Source of the DNA: Clostridium arbusti SL206
GTDB taxonomy: Bacteria > Bacillota > Clostridia > Clostridiales > Clostridiaceae
Reading direction: 5' to 3'
DNA length: 64,000 bases
Assembly (NCBI RefSeq): GCF_000246895.1
Contig: NZ_BAEV01000006.1
Coordinates: forward strand, 1-64,000
This document shows, piece after piece, positions 27,024 to 36,542 of this stretch. How positions within the stretch are numbered: position 1 is the stretch's first letter; every line of letters begins with the position of its first letter. Below the pieces are notes generated by a model, which worked only from the letters and a program-made list of their open reading frames with translations, was not told where the DNA came from and did not search any database. Position numbers and translations under genes: made by a program.

Positions 27024-27737
27024 TCAGAATGGACTCTTTCCGCCACTTATCCATCCTTTTTCTTTCCAGTATATCTTGTCAGGATTGCTATCAGGATATT
27101 TTGAAATCATAATTTTCATAGCTGTGAATAAAATTTTGGTGAAAACTCTTGAATGTATATGCTTTCTCTTTTTCATAACCTTATAAAACTTCTTTGCTTT
27201 TTTCACTAGAATATCATTGAATTTCTTTTGTTTTTTTTGTTTCATCTCATGCCAACTTATTGCAAACATAGTAAAACCACATTTATATATTCTTCTAACA
27301 CCCCAATAGCTGAGGCTTCTTGATATTGTTTTTATGGCATTGCCGGTGCCAGCTCCAGCTGTAGTGGATATTACCATTGCAACTTTAGAAAACATCTCTT
27401 TCCTTGGTCTATGAGGTATATACATATAACCAAAATGGTCTAGCAGTGCCTTTATTTGTGCATTTTCAGCCAAAACATATACTGGAGAAGTCATTATAAT
27501 TCCATCTGCTTCTCTCATAGCCTTTTCAATAGGTTGTATATACTGTGCGTGTGGGCAATTTTCCTCACCATTCTCAAAACAATTAAAACAACCACAGCAA
27601 AAATGAGGCATATCCTTTGGAAGAAAAAACTCAACAAATTCCACAGCACCATTTTTCTGTAATTCTTCCTTAAATATTTGCGTTGCATTATAAGTATTTC
27701 CTTTTCTTGGGCTACCATTGATTATACAAACCTTCAT
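27024..27737 (-). CDS. NADPH-dependent FMN reductase / iron-sulfur flavoprotein-like
   Basis: A 237-residue flavodoxin-fold protein. The FMN phosphate loop is INGSPRKGNTYNA, SPVYVLAENAQIKALLDHF binds the isoalloxazine ring, and a Cys cluster (CCGCFNCFENGEENC) fits a [4Fe-4S] site as in clostridial iron-sulfur flavoproteins. The basic C-terminal tail (KKRKHIHSRVF) is an extension. The ATG at 27737 has AAGGCGG eight bases upstream; an earlier TTG is too close to it. The redox partner is unknown. The gene lies 33 bases upstream of the DJ-1 gene, so they may share a transcript. Confidence 0.8.
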   Translation of the reverse strand: MKVCIINGSPRKGNTYNATQIFKEELQKNGAVEFVEFFLPKDMPHFCCGCFNCFENGEENCPHAQYIQPIEKAMREADGIIMTSPVYVLAENAQIKALLDHFGYMYIPHRPRKEMFSKVAMVISTTAGAGTGNAIKTISRSLSYWGVRRIYKCGFTMFAISWHEMKQKKQKKFNDILVKKAKKFYKVMKKRKHIHSRVFTKILFTAMKIMISKYPDSNPDKIYWKEKGWISGGKSPF

Positions 27738-27939
27738 TTTCAATACCGCCTTATATATATATTTGTTTGCCTAATTTACACTGCAGTCCATATTTATTAA
27801 TATACAGTTAGATTATAATTTGCTAATGTTTTGTAACGCTTTATTAGAAGATTCCGAACTAACTAAAATATTAGTTATAATTTATGATATGTTTCATCGT
27901 ATCTGATGCAACGAAAACTTTAAAATATCGTTTAACCTG

Positions 27940-28581
27940 TTAATAACCTAATGTTTCTCCAACAATTAATATTTTTATTCTTCCCTTAATAAATTGTCCT
28001 CTAATTACAACAAAATCATTACAAATTCTATTTGGAGTTTTGCAATCAACACAATATCCAAGCTTTGTACAAGGTGTGTCTTTATTTAATCTTTTTGCAT
28101 CAATTGGAGCAGCATATTGTCTTACTCTTATTTCTGCTTCTTCTGAATTTTTAACAATTTTATTTATACCGGTTACAAGTATAACCTGCTTAGGCCCATA
28201 TATCATTGGAGCCACTCTACTTCCGTTGCCATCTATATTATATAATTCTCCGCTTTCAGTTAAGGCATTTGTGCTACAAATAAAAGTGGCCGCAGAAAAG
28301 TTTTTAATATATATGTTTCGTTTATCGTCACTTGTTAATTCAACCTTATATTTATCTAAAAAATTAAATTTACCACTTCTTAAAAACTCTATCACTCCTG
28401 TTTCAAAAAGAGTCATTGAATCTCCTACACCAACAGTAGAACCTTCAGTTATTAAATCTTTTAATTTTTGAAATAACTGCTCCCTATTTTTAATGTAGTA
28501 CCCTTCCATATTACGGTTATTTATATTTTTTATAGTTCTCTCAACTTGTTTTTGAATATACCATGCAATATTTTTATCCAC
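27940..28581 (-). CDS. LUD-domain protein
   Basis: A 213-residue protein consisting of one LUD (lactate utilisation, LutC/YkgG-like, DUF162) domain. Features: VGVGDSMTLFETGV, SATFICSTNALTESGELYNIDG and GINKIVKNSEEAEIRVRQYAAPIDAKR. Some members work in lactate oxidation complexes, but single-domain relatives in clostridia have no proven role. The GTG at 28581 is supported by GAGGTGAT upstream. It follows the LysR gene by about 40 bases and is likely in its operon. Confidence 0.8.
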   Translation of the reverse strand: MDKNIAWYIQKQVERTIKNINNRNMEGYYIKNREQLFQKLKDLITEGSTVGVGDSMTLFETGVIEFLRSGKFNFLDKYKVELTSDDKRNIYIKNFSAATFICSTNALTESGELYNIDGNGSRVAPMIYGPKQVILVTGINKIVKNSEEAEIRVRQYAAPIDAKRLNKDTPCTKLGYCVDCKTPNRICNDFVVIRGQFIKGRIKILIVGETLGY

Positions 28582-28620
28582 ACTTATCACCTCGAAAAAT
28601 GTAAATTTGAAATAAATAAT

Positions 28621-29508
28621 CTAGTCTTCAATAAGCTCAATGAATTTCTGCGCTGCCGTAGACATGGGAATATCTTTTTTAGTTGCTATGCCCATAATTC
28701 TCTCTGGGATTTTTTCTTTAATAGCTACTTCGTATAATTGTTTCTGTTCTAATTCCTTTTGGATATAATCTTTTATAACCCAAGAAACTCCCAACCCTCT
28801 TTTTGCAAATTCTATGATTAGTTCAACATTACTTAACTCTATTTGTGGTACTATTTCTAGTCCATGTGAACTAAAATAGTTATCTATATAATCCCTTGTG
28901 TTTCCACCTTTCTCTAGTAAGATAATAGGATATCTATGTACTAAGTTCTTTAATGGTATCTGTTTTTTACAAATTTCCTTGTACTTTTCCCCTACCACAA
29001 AGCAATCTTGTATTTTAAATGTTTTAATAACATTAAAAGAATTGTTAGTCTCTATATGCATATTTAAAATCCCTATATCTATCTCGCCAGAATCTAATGC
29101 TTTCGCTATTTCATAGCTTGACTTATCCTTAACATAAATTTTTATATTTGGATGGTTTAAATTATAAATCTCTATATATTTCATTAGATAGTATTTGCAT
29201 ACTGCACTACATACAGCTATTCTTATCTGACCTAAATTAAGATTTTTTAATTCTAAAAATTTTCTTTCTGCTGTCAGCATGAGACCATAGCCTTGCTCTA
29301 TATACTTGAATAACACTTCACCTTCTAAGGTAAGTGAAACTCCTTTTGGAGTTCTATGAAACAATTCTCCACCTAATTTTCCCTCTAATAACTTTATAGA
29401 CTGACTAACTGCTGGCTGCGATGTAAAAAGCTCTTTTGCTGCTTTAGATATACTTCCTAATTTGGCAGTAATATAAAAGATTCTGTAAAGTTCAAGATTA
29501 ATATACAT
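28621..29508 (-). CDS. LysR-family transcriptional regulator
   Basis: A 295-residue LysR regulator. The winged helix-turn-helix is in residues 1-60 (GSISKAAKELFTSQPAVSQ), and a type-2 periplasmic-binding-like effector domain follows. It is divergent from the YdcZ-like transporter gene and upstream of the LUD gene. It therefore probably controls one or both from the 113-bp intergenic region. The effector is not predictable. The start keeps the usual LysR spacing before the HTH, although GGAGG lies unusually far upstream. Confidence 0.88.
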   Translation of the reverse strand: MYINLELYRIFYITAKLGSISKAAKELFTSQPAVSQSIKLLEGKLGGELFHRTPKGVSLTLEGEVLFKYIEQGYGLMLTAERKFLELKNLNLGQIRIAVCSAVCKYYLMKYIEIYNLNHPNIKIYVKDKSSYEIAKALDSGEIDIGILNMHIETNNSFNVIKTFKIQDCFVVGEKYKEICKKQIPLKNLVHRYPIILLEKGGNTRDYIDNYFSSHGLEIVPQIELSNVELIIEFAKRGLGVSWVIKDYIQKELEQKQLYEVAIKEKIPERIMGIATKKDIPMSTAAQKFIELIED

Positions 29509-29621
29509 ATAAAAATTTAATATACCTCCTATATTAGATATTAATTTTACTTATATCATTATATTAATTATAATTGCTTTATAAAAGTTATTCAATAACT
29601 AAAAGTATTGGGGGTTATAGT

Positions 29622-30077
29622 GTGGTATTTATTTATTACTTACTATCATTAATATCTGGATTTGCCTTAACCTTACAGGTTGGTATAAATGGGGTACTTC
29701 GTTTTAAAATAGGAAACCCTATTCTTTCATCCCTTATTAGCTTCGGCGTAGGAACTTTAGGACTTGCATTAGTATTCTTCTTTACTGTATTAAATGATTC
29801 TAGTACATTACCAACTGCTACTCATATCAGAAATACAAGTTGGTGGATGTTCCTGGGTGGATTATTGGGAGCATTTTATATATTTACAACCATATTTGCA
29901 TCTCCTAAAATTGGATTTGGAAGTATGTTTAGTCTTGTAATATGTGGGCAAATACTCCTTGCTGTTATGTTTGATAATTTTGGCTTATTAGGAAATTAAA
30001 TCCATTTGTTAACTCCACTAAAATCCCTAGGGATTATTTTCTTAGTCTTAGGTGTTTACATTATTCAAACTCACTAA
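29622..30077 (+). pseudogene. YdcZ/DUF606-family transporter with premature stop
   Basis: A small four- to five-helix membrane protein of the YdcZ family (PF04657). The opening is YYLLSLISGFALTLQVGING and RNTSWWMFLGGLLGAFY is typical. The frame starts at GTG 29622 with GGGGG upstream. It meets TAA at 29997-29999 and then continues in the same frame with IHLLTPLKSLGIIFLVLGVY and IIQTH. That tail is the normal last helix of the family. A single nonsense mutation is the simplest explanation. The shortened product might still fold, but it lacks its last helix. It is divergent from the LysR gene. Confidence 0.8.
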
Positions 30078-30134
30078 TTAGAGATTTATATTTAAATCTT
30101 AATCAATAAAACATTATTATAGGAGGTAATATTT

Positions 30135-30713
30135 ATGAAAAGAATCTGTGTTTATTCTGGTTCTAATCTAGGTTTCCGTTCAGAATATAAAGAAAGTGCT
30201 AAACTACTAGGTAAAATATTGGCTGAAAACAAAATTGAATTAGTATATGGTGGTTCAAGAATAGGTCTTATGGGTGAGATATCAAATGAAGTTTTAAGAA
30301 ATAACGGAAAAGTTATTGGGGTTATGCCTAAAGGGCTTTTCTCAGGTGAAATGGTTCATAAAAAGTTGACTAAACTTATTGAAGTTGAAAATATGCATGA
30401 AAGGAAACAAACTATGGCTGAGCTTTCTGATGGATTCATAGCACTTCCTGGTGGACTGGGTACTTTTGAGGAACTATTTGAAGTACTTAGTTGGGCTCAA
30501 CTTGGTATTCATAAAAAACCTATTAGCATATTAAATATATCAAACTTCTTTGACCCTCTTTTACATATGATTAAAAACACTTGTACTGAAGGTTTCATGA
30601 ATGAATCAAATATTAAACTTATTTCAGTTTCAGACAATCCTTTAGAATTAATCAAACAAATGAAAAACTATGTACCACCTTTAATGGAAAATAAATGGCG
30701 TGAATTAGCATAA
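30135..30713 (+). CDS. LOG family protein (putative nucleotide-ribose hydrolase)
   Basis: A 192-residue protein of the LOG/TIGR00730 family, phosphoribohydrolases that release bases from nucleoside monophosphates. The opening ICVYSGSNLG is typical, and the diagnostic PGGLGTFEELFEV motif sits near residue 97 with an upstream Arg-Lys (MHERKQTM). Full length. AGGAGG precedes the ATG. It may have been co-transcribed with the YdcZ gene just upstream and ends in a clear terminator. Confidence 0.88.
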   Translation: MKRICVYSGSNLGFRSEYKESAKLLGKILAENKIELVYGGSRIGLMGEISNEVLRNNGKVIGVMPKGLFSGEMVHKKLTKLIEVENMHERKQTMAELSDGFIALPGGLGTFEELFEVLSWAQLGIHKKPISILNISNFFDPLLHMIKNTCTEGFMNESNIKLISVSDNPLELIKQMKNYVPPLMENKWRELA

Positions 30714-30751
30714 AAATATCTTTGTTTTCTGCCAAAGGTACTTATAAGAAA

Positions 30752-30804
30752 ACTATAGACAGTTAACTGTTATATGTAACTTGAAGTCAACTGTCTATTT
30801 ATTC
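30752..30804 (+). terminator. Terminator after the LOG gene
   Basis: ATAGACAGTT / AACTGTCTAT stem, then TTATT. Confidence 0.75.
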
Positions 30805-31000
30805 AATTTTCCATAGCTAACCTAAAAAAGTCTACATAACTAACTATACAGTTCAGAATTTCTAATCCTAATATTTTGATACTATTGATTCGTCTAAAAT
30901 TACAACTATGAATTAATCACTAAAAAAATTATACCATTAACCAAAATTTTTACAAACTACACTGTGACATTAAAACAAACTACTCTACGTAAAGGTAAAG

Positions 31001-31483
31001 TTAATCATTTTCTAGTTTTGTATCTAGAATATTTTTTAATAGTTTTTGAAGCACGTCCACAATAGCGGTGATGATACTTATTGCTAAAATACCCATTAGA
31101 CTTAATGATATAGGACCTGCTGGGTCATCTCCTGTGACTTTAGCAAGTACCTTTAAGTATACTATCCCTAACACAATTAAGAAAATAGTTGTTAAAGCAG
31201 ATTTCTTTATAACCTTCAAAGATTTAAGTGATAACTCGGAGAAAGCATTGTTTCTTTCGATATAGTTTAATAGTTTAAATACTTGATACAATGCAACAGA
31301 AAACGCAATACAGCATCCATACGCAAATCCTAAAATTGGATATATCGAGTAGTCCCTTGGATGTACTTTTGCATCTCTAATTGCCATCTCAGGTAACCAA
31401 TAGATACACAAAGCAAGCACCGCAATTCCAATTAGAAAAATAATTACCTTTAAGAAAGTGGTTGACCATTGTTTAACATTCAT
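31001..31483 (-). CDS. DUF2975 membrane protein
   Basis: A 160-residue, four-helix membrane protein of the DUF2975 type (PF11188). In other Firmicutes it is often paired with a small Cro/CI-type regulator. Helices lie near residues 10-30, 46-66, 96-116 and 126-150. No such regulator gene was found in the adjacent roughly 290 bases, so this copy is an orphan. Function unknown. Confidence 0.7.
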   Translation of the reverse strand: MNVKQWSTTFLKVIIFLIGIAVLALCIYWLPEMAIRDAKVHPRDYSIYPILGFAYGCCIAFSVALYQVFKLLNYIERNNAFSELSLKSLKVIKKSALTTIFLIVLGIVYLKVLAKVTGDDPAGPISLSLMGILAISIITAIVDVLQKLLKNILDTKLEND

Positions 31484-31612
31484 TTAAAGCACCTCACTAA
31501 TTTAATGATAAAATGATTTTAACACGGTATTTATCGTTTTGCAATAAATTAATATCGTTTTTTATTATATTATTATTGTTATTATTATATCCTTTTAATT
31601 GTTACTCAATAG

Positions 31613-31712
31613 CAAAACGAGATGCAACTTTGTAAAACCAAATGCAATGTTTGTAATCAACAACTGAATATTTGTAAACGAAATGCAGTTTTTGTAACCC
31701 AAATGCAGTTTT
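31613..31712. repeat. Five tandem-like near-repeats of about 20 bp
   Basis: Units share the pattern ACGAAATGCAGTTTTTGTAA with variation (AACGAGATGCAACTTTGTAA, ACCAAATGCAATGTTTGTAA, a weak middle unit, then two good ones). Multiple short repeats like these are the transposase-binding ends of IS21-type elements. No transposase remains nearby. Confidence 0.5.
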
Positions 31713-31806
31713 ATCGTTTTATTTTTTGAGAAGAACTGGCTTTAACATGATGTCACTGGCTGCAACCGGTGCACATCTAAGTTTTGTTAAAACTTCTTCT
31801 CCGTGG

Positions 31807-31853
31807 TAAAAGCTGAACGTTTCGTATGGGCTACGGTTGTTCAGCTTTTTTCT
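31807..31853. terminator. Strong hairpin, probably a terminator
   Basis: AAAAGCTGAAC pairs with GTTCAGCTTTT across a loop of about 20 bases, with T-runs on both strands. No gene clearly ends here. It may have belonged to the lost element. Confidence 0.6.
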
Positions 31854-31949
31854 TTTGTATGAATTGTATAATCGATTTTTGCACCCCAAAAGAGAACCCG
31901 TTAACATTTTACCTCCCTTTTTTTATTGTCAATAATTTACTACTGCCAC

Positions 31950-32486
31950 TTATCTAGAACCAATTGTAATTGAATATATTATATTTGGTTTATTATTTAT
32001 CAAAATAAAATATAAATATCCCTTAGTATTAAGTTCATAAAAGAACTTATAATTTTTATTTTTCTTTAAATTTTGAAGAAATAAGATACATTGTTCTTTA
32101 TCTGATTGTTTTTGATTTATGGGCATAGAGGAAACATATTTTATAAAATCATCTATATAATATTCACTTTGATTTCCAGAATTAATCCATTCAATAGAAT
32201 TTTTAAATTTTTCATAATTTGTATCTGTATTAAAAAATTCTAGTTTCGATAATCCATTACTAGTACCTACTTCTGATAAAATAACATCTTCTTTGAGCGG
32301 ATTTGGCATTTTAATGTTCCAATTATTATGTATATATGCAGAATAAGAAAAAGGATTTTCGATAGTTTGGTTATTTTCATTATTCCTATCAATTGTGCTA
32401 GTTGTTGAAAACTTAATAAAAATAGATAGTATTATTAATAGTATTATGACTATTGCCACAAATATTAATGTTTTCTTTTTATTCAT
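31950..32486 (-). CDS. Hypothetical membrane-anchored protein
   Basis: A 178-residue protein with one N-terminal membrane helix (residues 6-27) and a polar extracellular domain. The domain has NNWNIKMPNPLKE and later YLYFILINNKPNIIYSI strands. There is no lipobox and no family that I recognise. The Asn-rich linker after the helix is typical of exported Firmicute proteins. It stands alone. Confidence 0.55.
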   Translation of the reverse strand: MNKKKTLIFVAIVIILLIILSIFIKFSTTSTIDRNNENNQTIENPFSYSAYIHNNWNIKMPNPLKEDVILSEVGTSNGLSKLEFFNTDTNYEKFKNSIEWINSGNQSEYYIDDFIKYVSSMPINQKQSDKEQCILFLQNLKKNKNYKFFYELNTKGYLYFILINNKPNIIYSITIGSR

Positions 32487-32751
32487 TAATTTTAATCACT
32501 CCTATAAATTAGCTATGTTTATACTTATTCCAATATAATAAAAACAGATTTTTTTCATTATAAGTTAATTCGTACTTTGTCTTAAATTACACTTACGTAT
32601 TAAGAATAATTATAGCTTTAATATCCTTTAAATTCTTAAAAAATATTTATTCTCCATCCTTAATACATATTGGCTTCTTAAATAAATAATGCAGCATAAG
32701 TGTTACTATTGATAGCTTGTATCTTTTTTCATATAATATAGAGTTAGTATT

Positions 32752-34359
32752 TTACGCCCTCTGAGTGTTACTGAATGGTATAAATCTCCTTATTCTATGG
32801 GGAACAAGATTCAACTCCTCATCAGTAATACCTTTATTTAATATCATTGTATACACGTATATAATGATGCTCACCACAATAGCTACAATTACAGAAATAG
32901 CATTGTTAATATATCCTTTAGTGACAAAGCCTATTGCAAAGTTCAAAACAATGTATATTACATAGCCTGCTAATCCCATAGCTATGGATGAAATTATGCA
33001 TTTAAAAATGTAAGCTTTAGGCTGAATTTTTAATTTTAAATTTACTTTTATGTATATGGAGTTTAAAATTACTGGAACTAAAAATCCTACTAGGCTTCCA
33101 ATAATTGCTCCATAAATATTTATGCTGGGAATGGCTATTAAAATATAATTAATAGCATACTTTATGACTATACCTAAAATTGAATAGAGTGTTACTATGT
33201 ATATCTTTCCCATTCCTTGCAGAATACTAATTTGAATTTGAAATAAGGCCATAAATATTACAATACCAGCTCCAACTAACATAATATTGTACCCATCATT
33301 ATATTTAAGAAGAGCATATATAGGTTTACTTAATACTGATAAGCCTACTGCGGCAGGTATTGATATTATAAAACTTATTTTATAGGCAAAGTTTATTTTA
33401 CTTTCTGTTAGTTTTTTATTATTAAGCGTAACAGCCTTAGATATGGCTGGCAAAACAGTAACTGCCAAGGCTGATATTATAGTGATGGGTACTGCTGTAA
33501 GTACATTGAATTTACTATATATTCCAAAAAGACTTTGAGCATAATTTTCAGAAATACCACCCACCATAAGTCTAGATATCATATTATAAATATCTATAAG
33601 TGAACCTAAACTTGGTACTCCAATGCATAGTGTTATGGGAATACTGTACTTTATAATCCTTTTAAATATCTGTTTATTTGTATGAATTATACGATTGCCA
33701 GTATTTTTTAAATTAAAGCCCTCTGAATTTTTACTCTTTTCATAGGTTATTATTAAAAACAGTGAAGAAACTAATGCTCCTAAGGTTGTGCCAATAGTGG
33801 CCCCTACACATCCGTATTCAATTCCATATCCTATAAGTAAAGCTGCAAATAAAAGTGAAAAGACTGTATTAAATATCTGCTCTAATACCTGTGATATAGC
33901 TGTAGGCTTCATATTGCCTCTACCTTGAAAATATCCTCTATAAGTAGACCCTACAGATGTAAATAGTATAGCAGGACAGAGAGCAATTACAGAATATCTG
34001 GCTTCAGGAGAATGCATAATCCTAGTAATGGGAGCTGATACTAAAAACATTACAATTGCCATAATTGTGCCTACAATAATTAACATCAATCTTGAAATCT
34101 TGAAAATTTTTGTAGCACTTCTATAGTTTCCAACTACAATAAATTCAGATACAAGTTTCGATATGGCACTTGGTATTCCTGAATTTGTGATTACATATAT
34201 AAATGTATAAATCATATATGTAACATTATAAATTCCAAAGGATCTATTTCCTCCGAGTATTCTAAATATAAATGGAGAATAAATAAGTGATAAAAGTTTT
34301 ACTATCATCATAGCAGTTGATAGTATAGCAAACCCTTTACTGTTAGATTGTTCTTTCAT
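32752..34359 (-). CDS. MOP-superfamily flippase (SpoVB/YtgP-like)
   Basis: A 535-residue polytopic membrane protein with about 14 helices. The family opening is STAMMIVKLLSLIYSPFIFRILGG, and the conserved STYRGYFQGRGNMKPTAISQV sits near residue 140. It belongs to the oligosaccharide/lipid II flippase group that includes SpoVB, YtgP and MurJ-like proteins. It should flip lipid-linked precursors for the wall or spore cortex. Which paralogue it is cannot be told from sequence alone. It is a single gene with no sugar-transferase neighbours. Confidence 0.82.
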   Translation of the reverse strand: MKEQSNSKGFAILSTAMMIVKLLSLIYSPFIFRILGGNRSFGIYNVTYMIYTFIYVITNSGIPSAISKLVSEFIVVGNYRSATKIFKISRLMLIIVGTIMAIVMFLVSAPITRIMHSPEARYSVIALCPAILFTSVGSTYRGYFQGRGNMKPTAISQVLEQIFNTVFSLLFAALLIGYGIEYGCVGATIGTTLGALVSSLFLIITYEKSKNSEGFNLKNTGNRIIHTNKQIFKRIIKYSIPITLCIGVPSLGSLIDIYNMISRLMVGGISENYAQSLFGIYSKFNVLTAVPITIISALAVTVLPAISKAVTLNNKKLTESKINFAYKISFIISIPAAVGLSVLSKPIYALLKYNDGYNIMLVGAGIVIFMALFQIQISILQGMGKIYIVTLYSILGIVIKYAINYILIAIPSINIYGAIIGSLVGFLVPVILNSIYIKVNLKLKIQPKAYIFKCIISSIAMGLAGYVIYIVLNFAIGFVTKGYINNAISVIVAIVVSIIIYVYTMILNKGITDEELNLVPHRIRRFIPFSNTQRA

Positions 34360-34867
34360 AAAATTAACCTCTTAATGTATTGTATTTCATTCAATACATT
34401 TATGATTAATATTAAATTACAGCTTAAACTTAATTTCTATAAAAAGTATACCATATTATTCTATATAATCCATTATTACAAACAAAGTATATAGTTTGTT
34501 AATTTTATATATGTAAATTTAATGTACATAAAATATATTGCTGTTATGTTTATATCATAGAGAATATATTATGTATACACTTTAGTATTAACCCAAAATA
34601 ATTAAATGGTATTTTAAAATGCCGTATTATTAATTGCTGAATAATACGGCATCATATTTCATCATTCAATTTTTATATTTTTTTTTTGCATATCAAAGAT
34701 ATTATTTTTCAAACAATATTTTGTAACTTTATTAAAATATAAATTCTATCTTTTCATATTATAAAGTTTAAATTTTTTTAATGCTATAATTACAAGCCTT
34801 TCTGAAGGAAAACAAACCAATACTACTAACGATAATCTACATCGATAGAACTCTTTTTAGTAAGTTA
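34360..34867. other. Intergenic region between the flippase and catalase genes
   Basis: No gene was found. Very AT-rich, with the catalase terminator at 34616-34653. Confidence 0.6.
34616..34653 (-). terminator. Terminator, probably of the catalase gene
   Basis: ATGCCGTATTATT pairs with AATAATACGGCAT. On the minus strand it is followed by TTTTAAAAT. Confidence 0.65.
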
Positions 34868-36313
34868 TCACTTTGTATATACTGTTATTTGCTGAGCAAC
34901 CTGTTTCCCAAGTTCCGAGGAAGCATTGTACAGATATCCAAGTACGATGCTTTGAGTTTCCTTGGAGACAACAGACAGATCAGCAGCAAGATTATCCACC
35001 AGGTGCTTCTTTTGAACTGGAGAAAGAGAAAGATATCGCTGACCAGCCTGGGTAAAATTATCCGGTTTAGGTATGTCTGATCGCACCAGGTGTCCTGCTG
35101 CATATGTGCCGTTACCGCTGGTTACAAGAGAATCTGGCGACCAGTTTTTCTGGTGGTTAACAGGTATTCTGCGAAAATCCGGTCCCAGTCGTCTTCGCTG
35201 TGAATCCCAGTAGATATTGGCACGACCCTGCAGCATCTTGTCATCTGACAGTTCGGCCCCTTCTAAAAGATTGGATGGCGAGAATGCCACTTTCTCCACT
35301 TGCTCCATGTAATTATCCGTATTGCGATTCAGTACCAGTCTACCTACTGGTATCAGTGGATACTGCTGTTCATCCCACACTTTAGTGTCATCCAGCGGAT
35401 CAAAAGGCAGCATGTTATCTTCATTTGGATACATTAATTGTACCCTTAGTTCATATTGTACTGTATTTCCTGATGCGATGGTATCGTATAAATCCTGACC
35501 TGCAATATCTGGATTCACCGAGGCCAGCTTGCTAGCTTCCTGGCTGTTAATATCCTGCTCACCGGCAAGTGGAATCCAGTGATATTTAACATAACGGCGT
35601 ATACCTTGGGCATTCTTCCAAACATAGGTATTCACACCGTAGCCCCTGATATGACGAAAGCTTTTTACCGTACCTGCGTCTGAATATAGCCAGGTTAGGA
35701 AATGTGTTGCCTCTGGCGCACGGGCTATAAAACCCCAAAAGCGCTCCGGATCAATCAGGTTATTTACAGGCGAAGGCAAAAATGCCCTGATAGATTCTGG
35801 AAATCGAATAGCGTCCCGTACTAAAAATACCGGAATGTGGTTACAAACCAAATCAAAAATACCTTCATCCGTATAAAACTTAGTGGAAAAACCACGCACA
35901 TTGCGGGAAGTATCTGGGGTGCCCTTGGTGCCTACGGCAAGAGAAAACCTTACCGTGGTGGCAATCTTAGTTCCAGGATTCTGTAAAAAGCTAAGCTTTG
36001 TGTATTCTTTCATGGAATGCATTGTCTGGAAGTATCCAAATGCACCAAAGCCTTTTACATGTACTGGACGTTCTAAGATCTTACTATTTACAAAAGTCTC
36101 TAATGTTTCGTGTAAGATGTTGTCCTGTTCCAGCACAGGTCCTCTTTTACCCACAGTCTGTGAATGCAAAGTAGCCATGGAATCCATATCCCCTTGTGAG
36201 TGGATGTGTCCCTGAGCCTTTGGGGTGTTGTTGGATGTTCCTATATTTTGCGGATTGTGGTTACTCACAGGGTCTTTTGATTCCCAGTAAGATGCCTCAT
36301 TGTTATGTTCCAT
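34868..36313 (-). CDS. Heme catalase
   Basis: A 481-residue monofunctional catalase that splits hydrogen peroxide. The distal His is in RPVHVKGFGAFG (residue 85), the distal Asn in CNHIPVFLVRDA, and the heme-ligand Tyr in RANIYWDSQ. Small-subunit length, with no C-terminal flavodoxin-like extension. AGGAGG precedes the ATG. The coding sequence is clearly richer in G and C (for example CCGCTGG, GCGACC, CTGGCG) than its neighbours, which suggests arrival by transfer. The promoter region carries a repeated ACATTTACTATAT motif (36418-36453) that could be an operator. Protection of an anaerobe during oxygen exposure is the likely role. Confidence 0.93.
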   Translation of the reverse strand: MEHNNEASYWESKDPVSNHNPQNIGTSNNTPKAQGHIHSQGDMDSMATLHSQTVGKRGPVLEQDNILHETLETFVNSKILERPVHVKGFGAFGYFQTMHSMKEYTKLSFLQNPGTKIATTVRFSLAVGTKGTPDTSRNVRGFSTKFYTDEGIFDLVCNHIPVFLVRDAIRFPESIRAFLPSPVNNLIDPERFWGFIARAPEATHFLTWLYSDAGTVKSFRHIRGYGVNTYVWKNAQGIRRYVKYHWIPLAGEQDINSQEASKLASVNPDIAGQDLYDTIASGNTVQYELRVQLMYPNEDNMLPFDPLDDTKVWDEQQYPLIPVGRLVLNRNTDNYMEQVEKVAFSPSNLLEGAELSDDKMLQGRANIYWDSQRRRLGPDFRRIPVNHQKNWSPDSLVTSGNGTYAAGHLVRSDIPKPDNFTQAGQRYLSLSPVQKKHLVDNLAADLSVVSKETQSIVLGYLYNASSELGKQVAQQITVYTK

Positions 36314-36417
36314 TATCCTTGCCTCCTATAATTTATTCGTATATCTTACGCTTTTCAGTGAATTCTCTTTAGCTTGATTTTACGAATCATTTGAATCGAA
36401 GGACAAAATAAATTACT

Positions 36418-36453
36418 ACATTTACTATATTATTATTAATACATTTACTATAT
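36418..36453 (-). promoter_or_regulatory. Direct repeat upstream of catalase
   Basis: ACATTTACTATAT occurs twice, at 36418-36430 and 36441-36453, 23 bp apart, just over two helical turns. The position about 105-140 bases upstream of the start fits a regulator site. No regulator is assigned. Confidence 0.4.
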
Positions 36454-36542
36454 TCATGAAAATTAGAATGGTGTTAACCCGCTTACAATTTAACATTCTT
36501 TGCCTAGCGCACCCAAAAACGTCATTCAATAAACGTTAAACT

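Larger units (their letters stand above)
31484..31949. other. Intergenic region with mobile-element remains
   Basis: No credible gene. It holds five near-repeats at 31613-31712 and a strong hairpin at 31807-31853. It looks like the end of a lost insertion sequence. Confidence 0.5.

Noticed and set aside
31613..31712. Possible small CRISPR array
   Set aside because: The units are degenerate, abut each other with no unique spacers, and no cas genes are near.
31719..31907. 62-codon minus-strand frame with a fair ribosome binding site
   Set aside because: Its middle part is simply the translation of the strong hairpin at 31807-31853, and no family is recognisable. More likely element remains than a gene.
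34885..35103. Frames overlapping the 3' part of the catalase gene on both strands
   Set aside because: All catalase motifs lie in one long frame; the others have no independent support.
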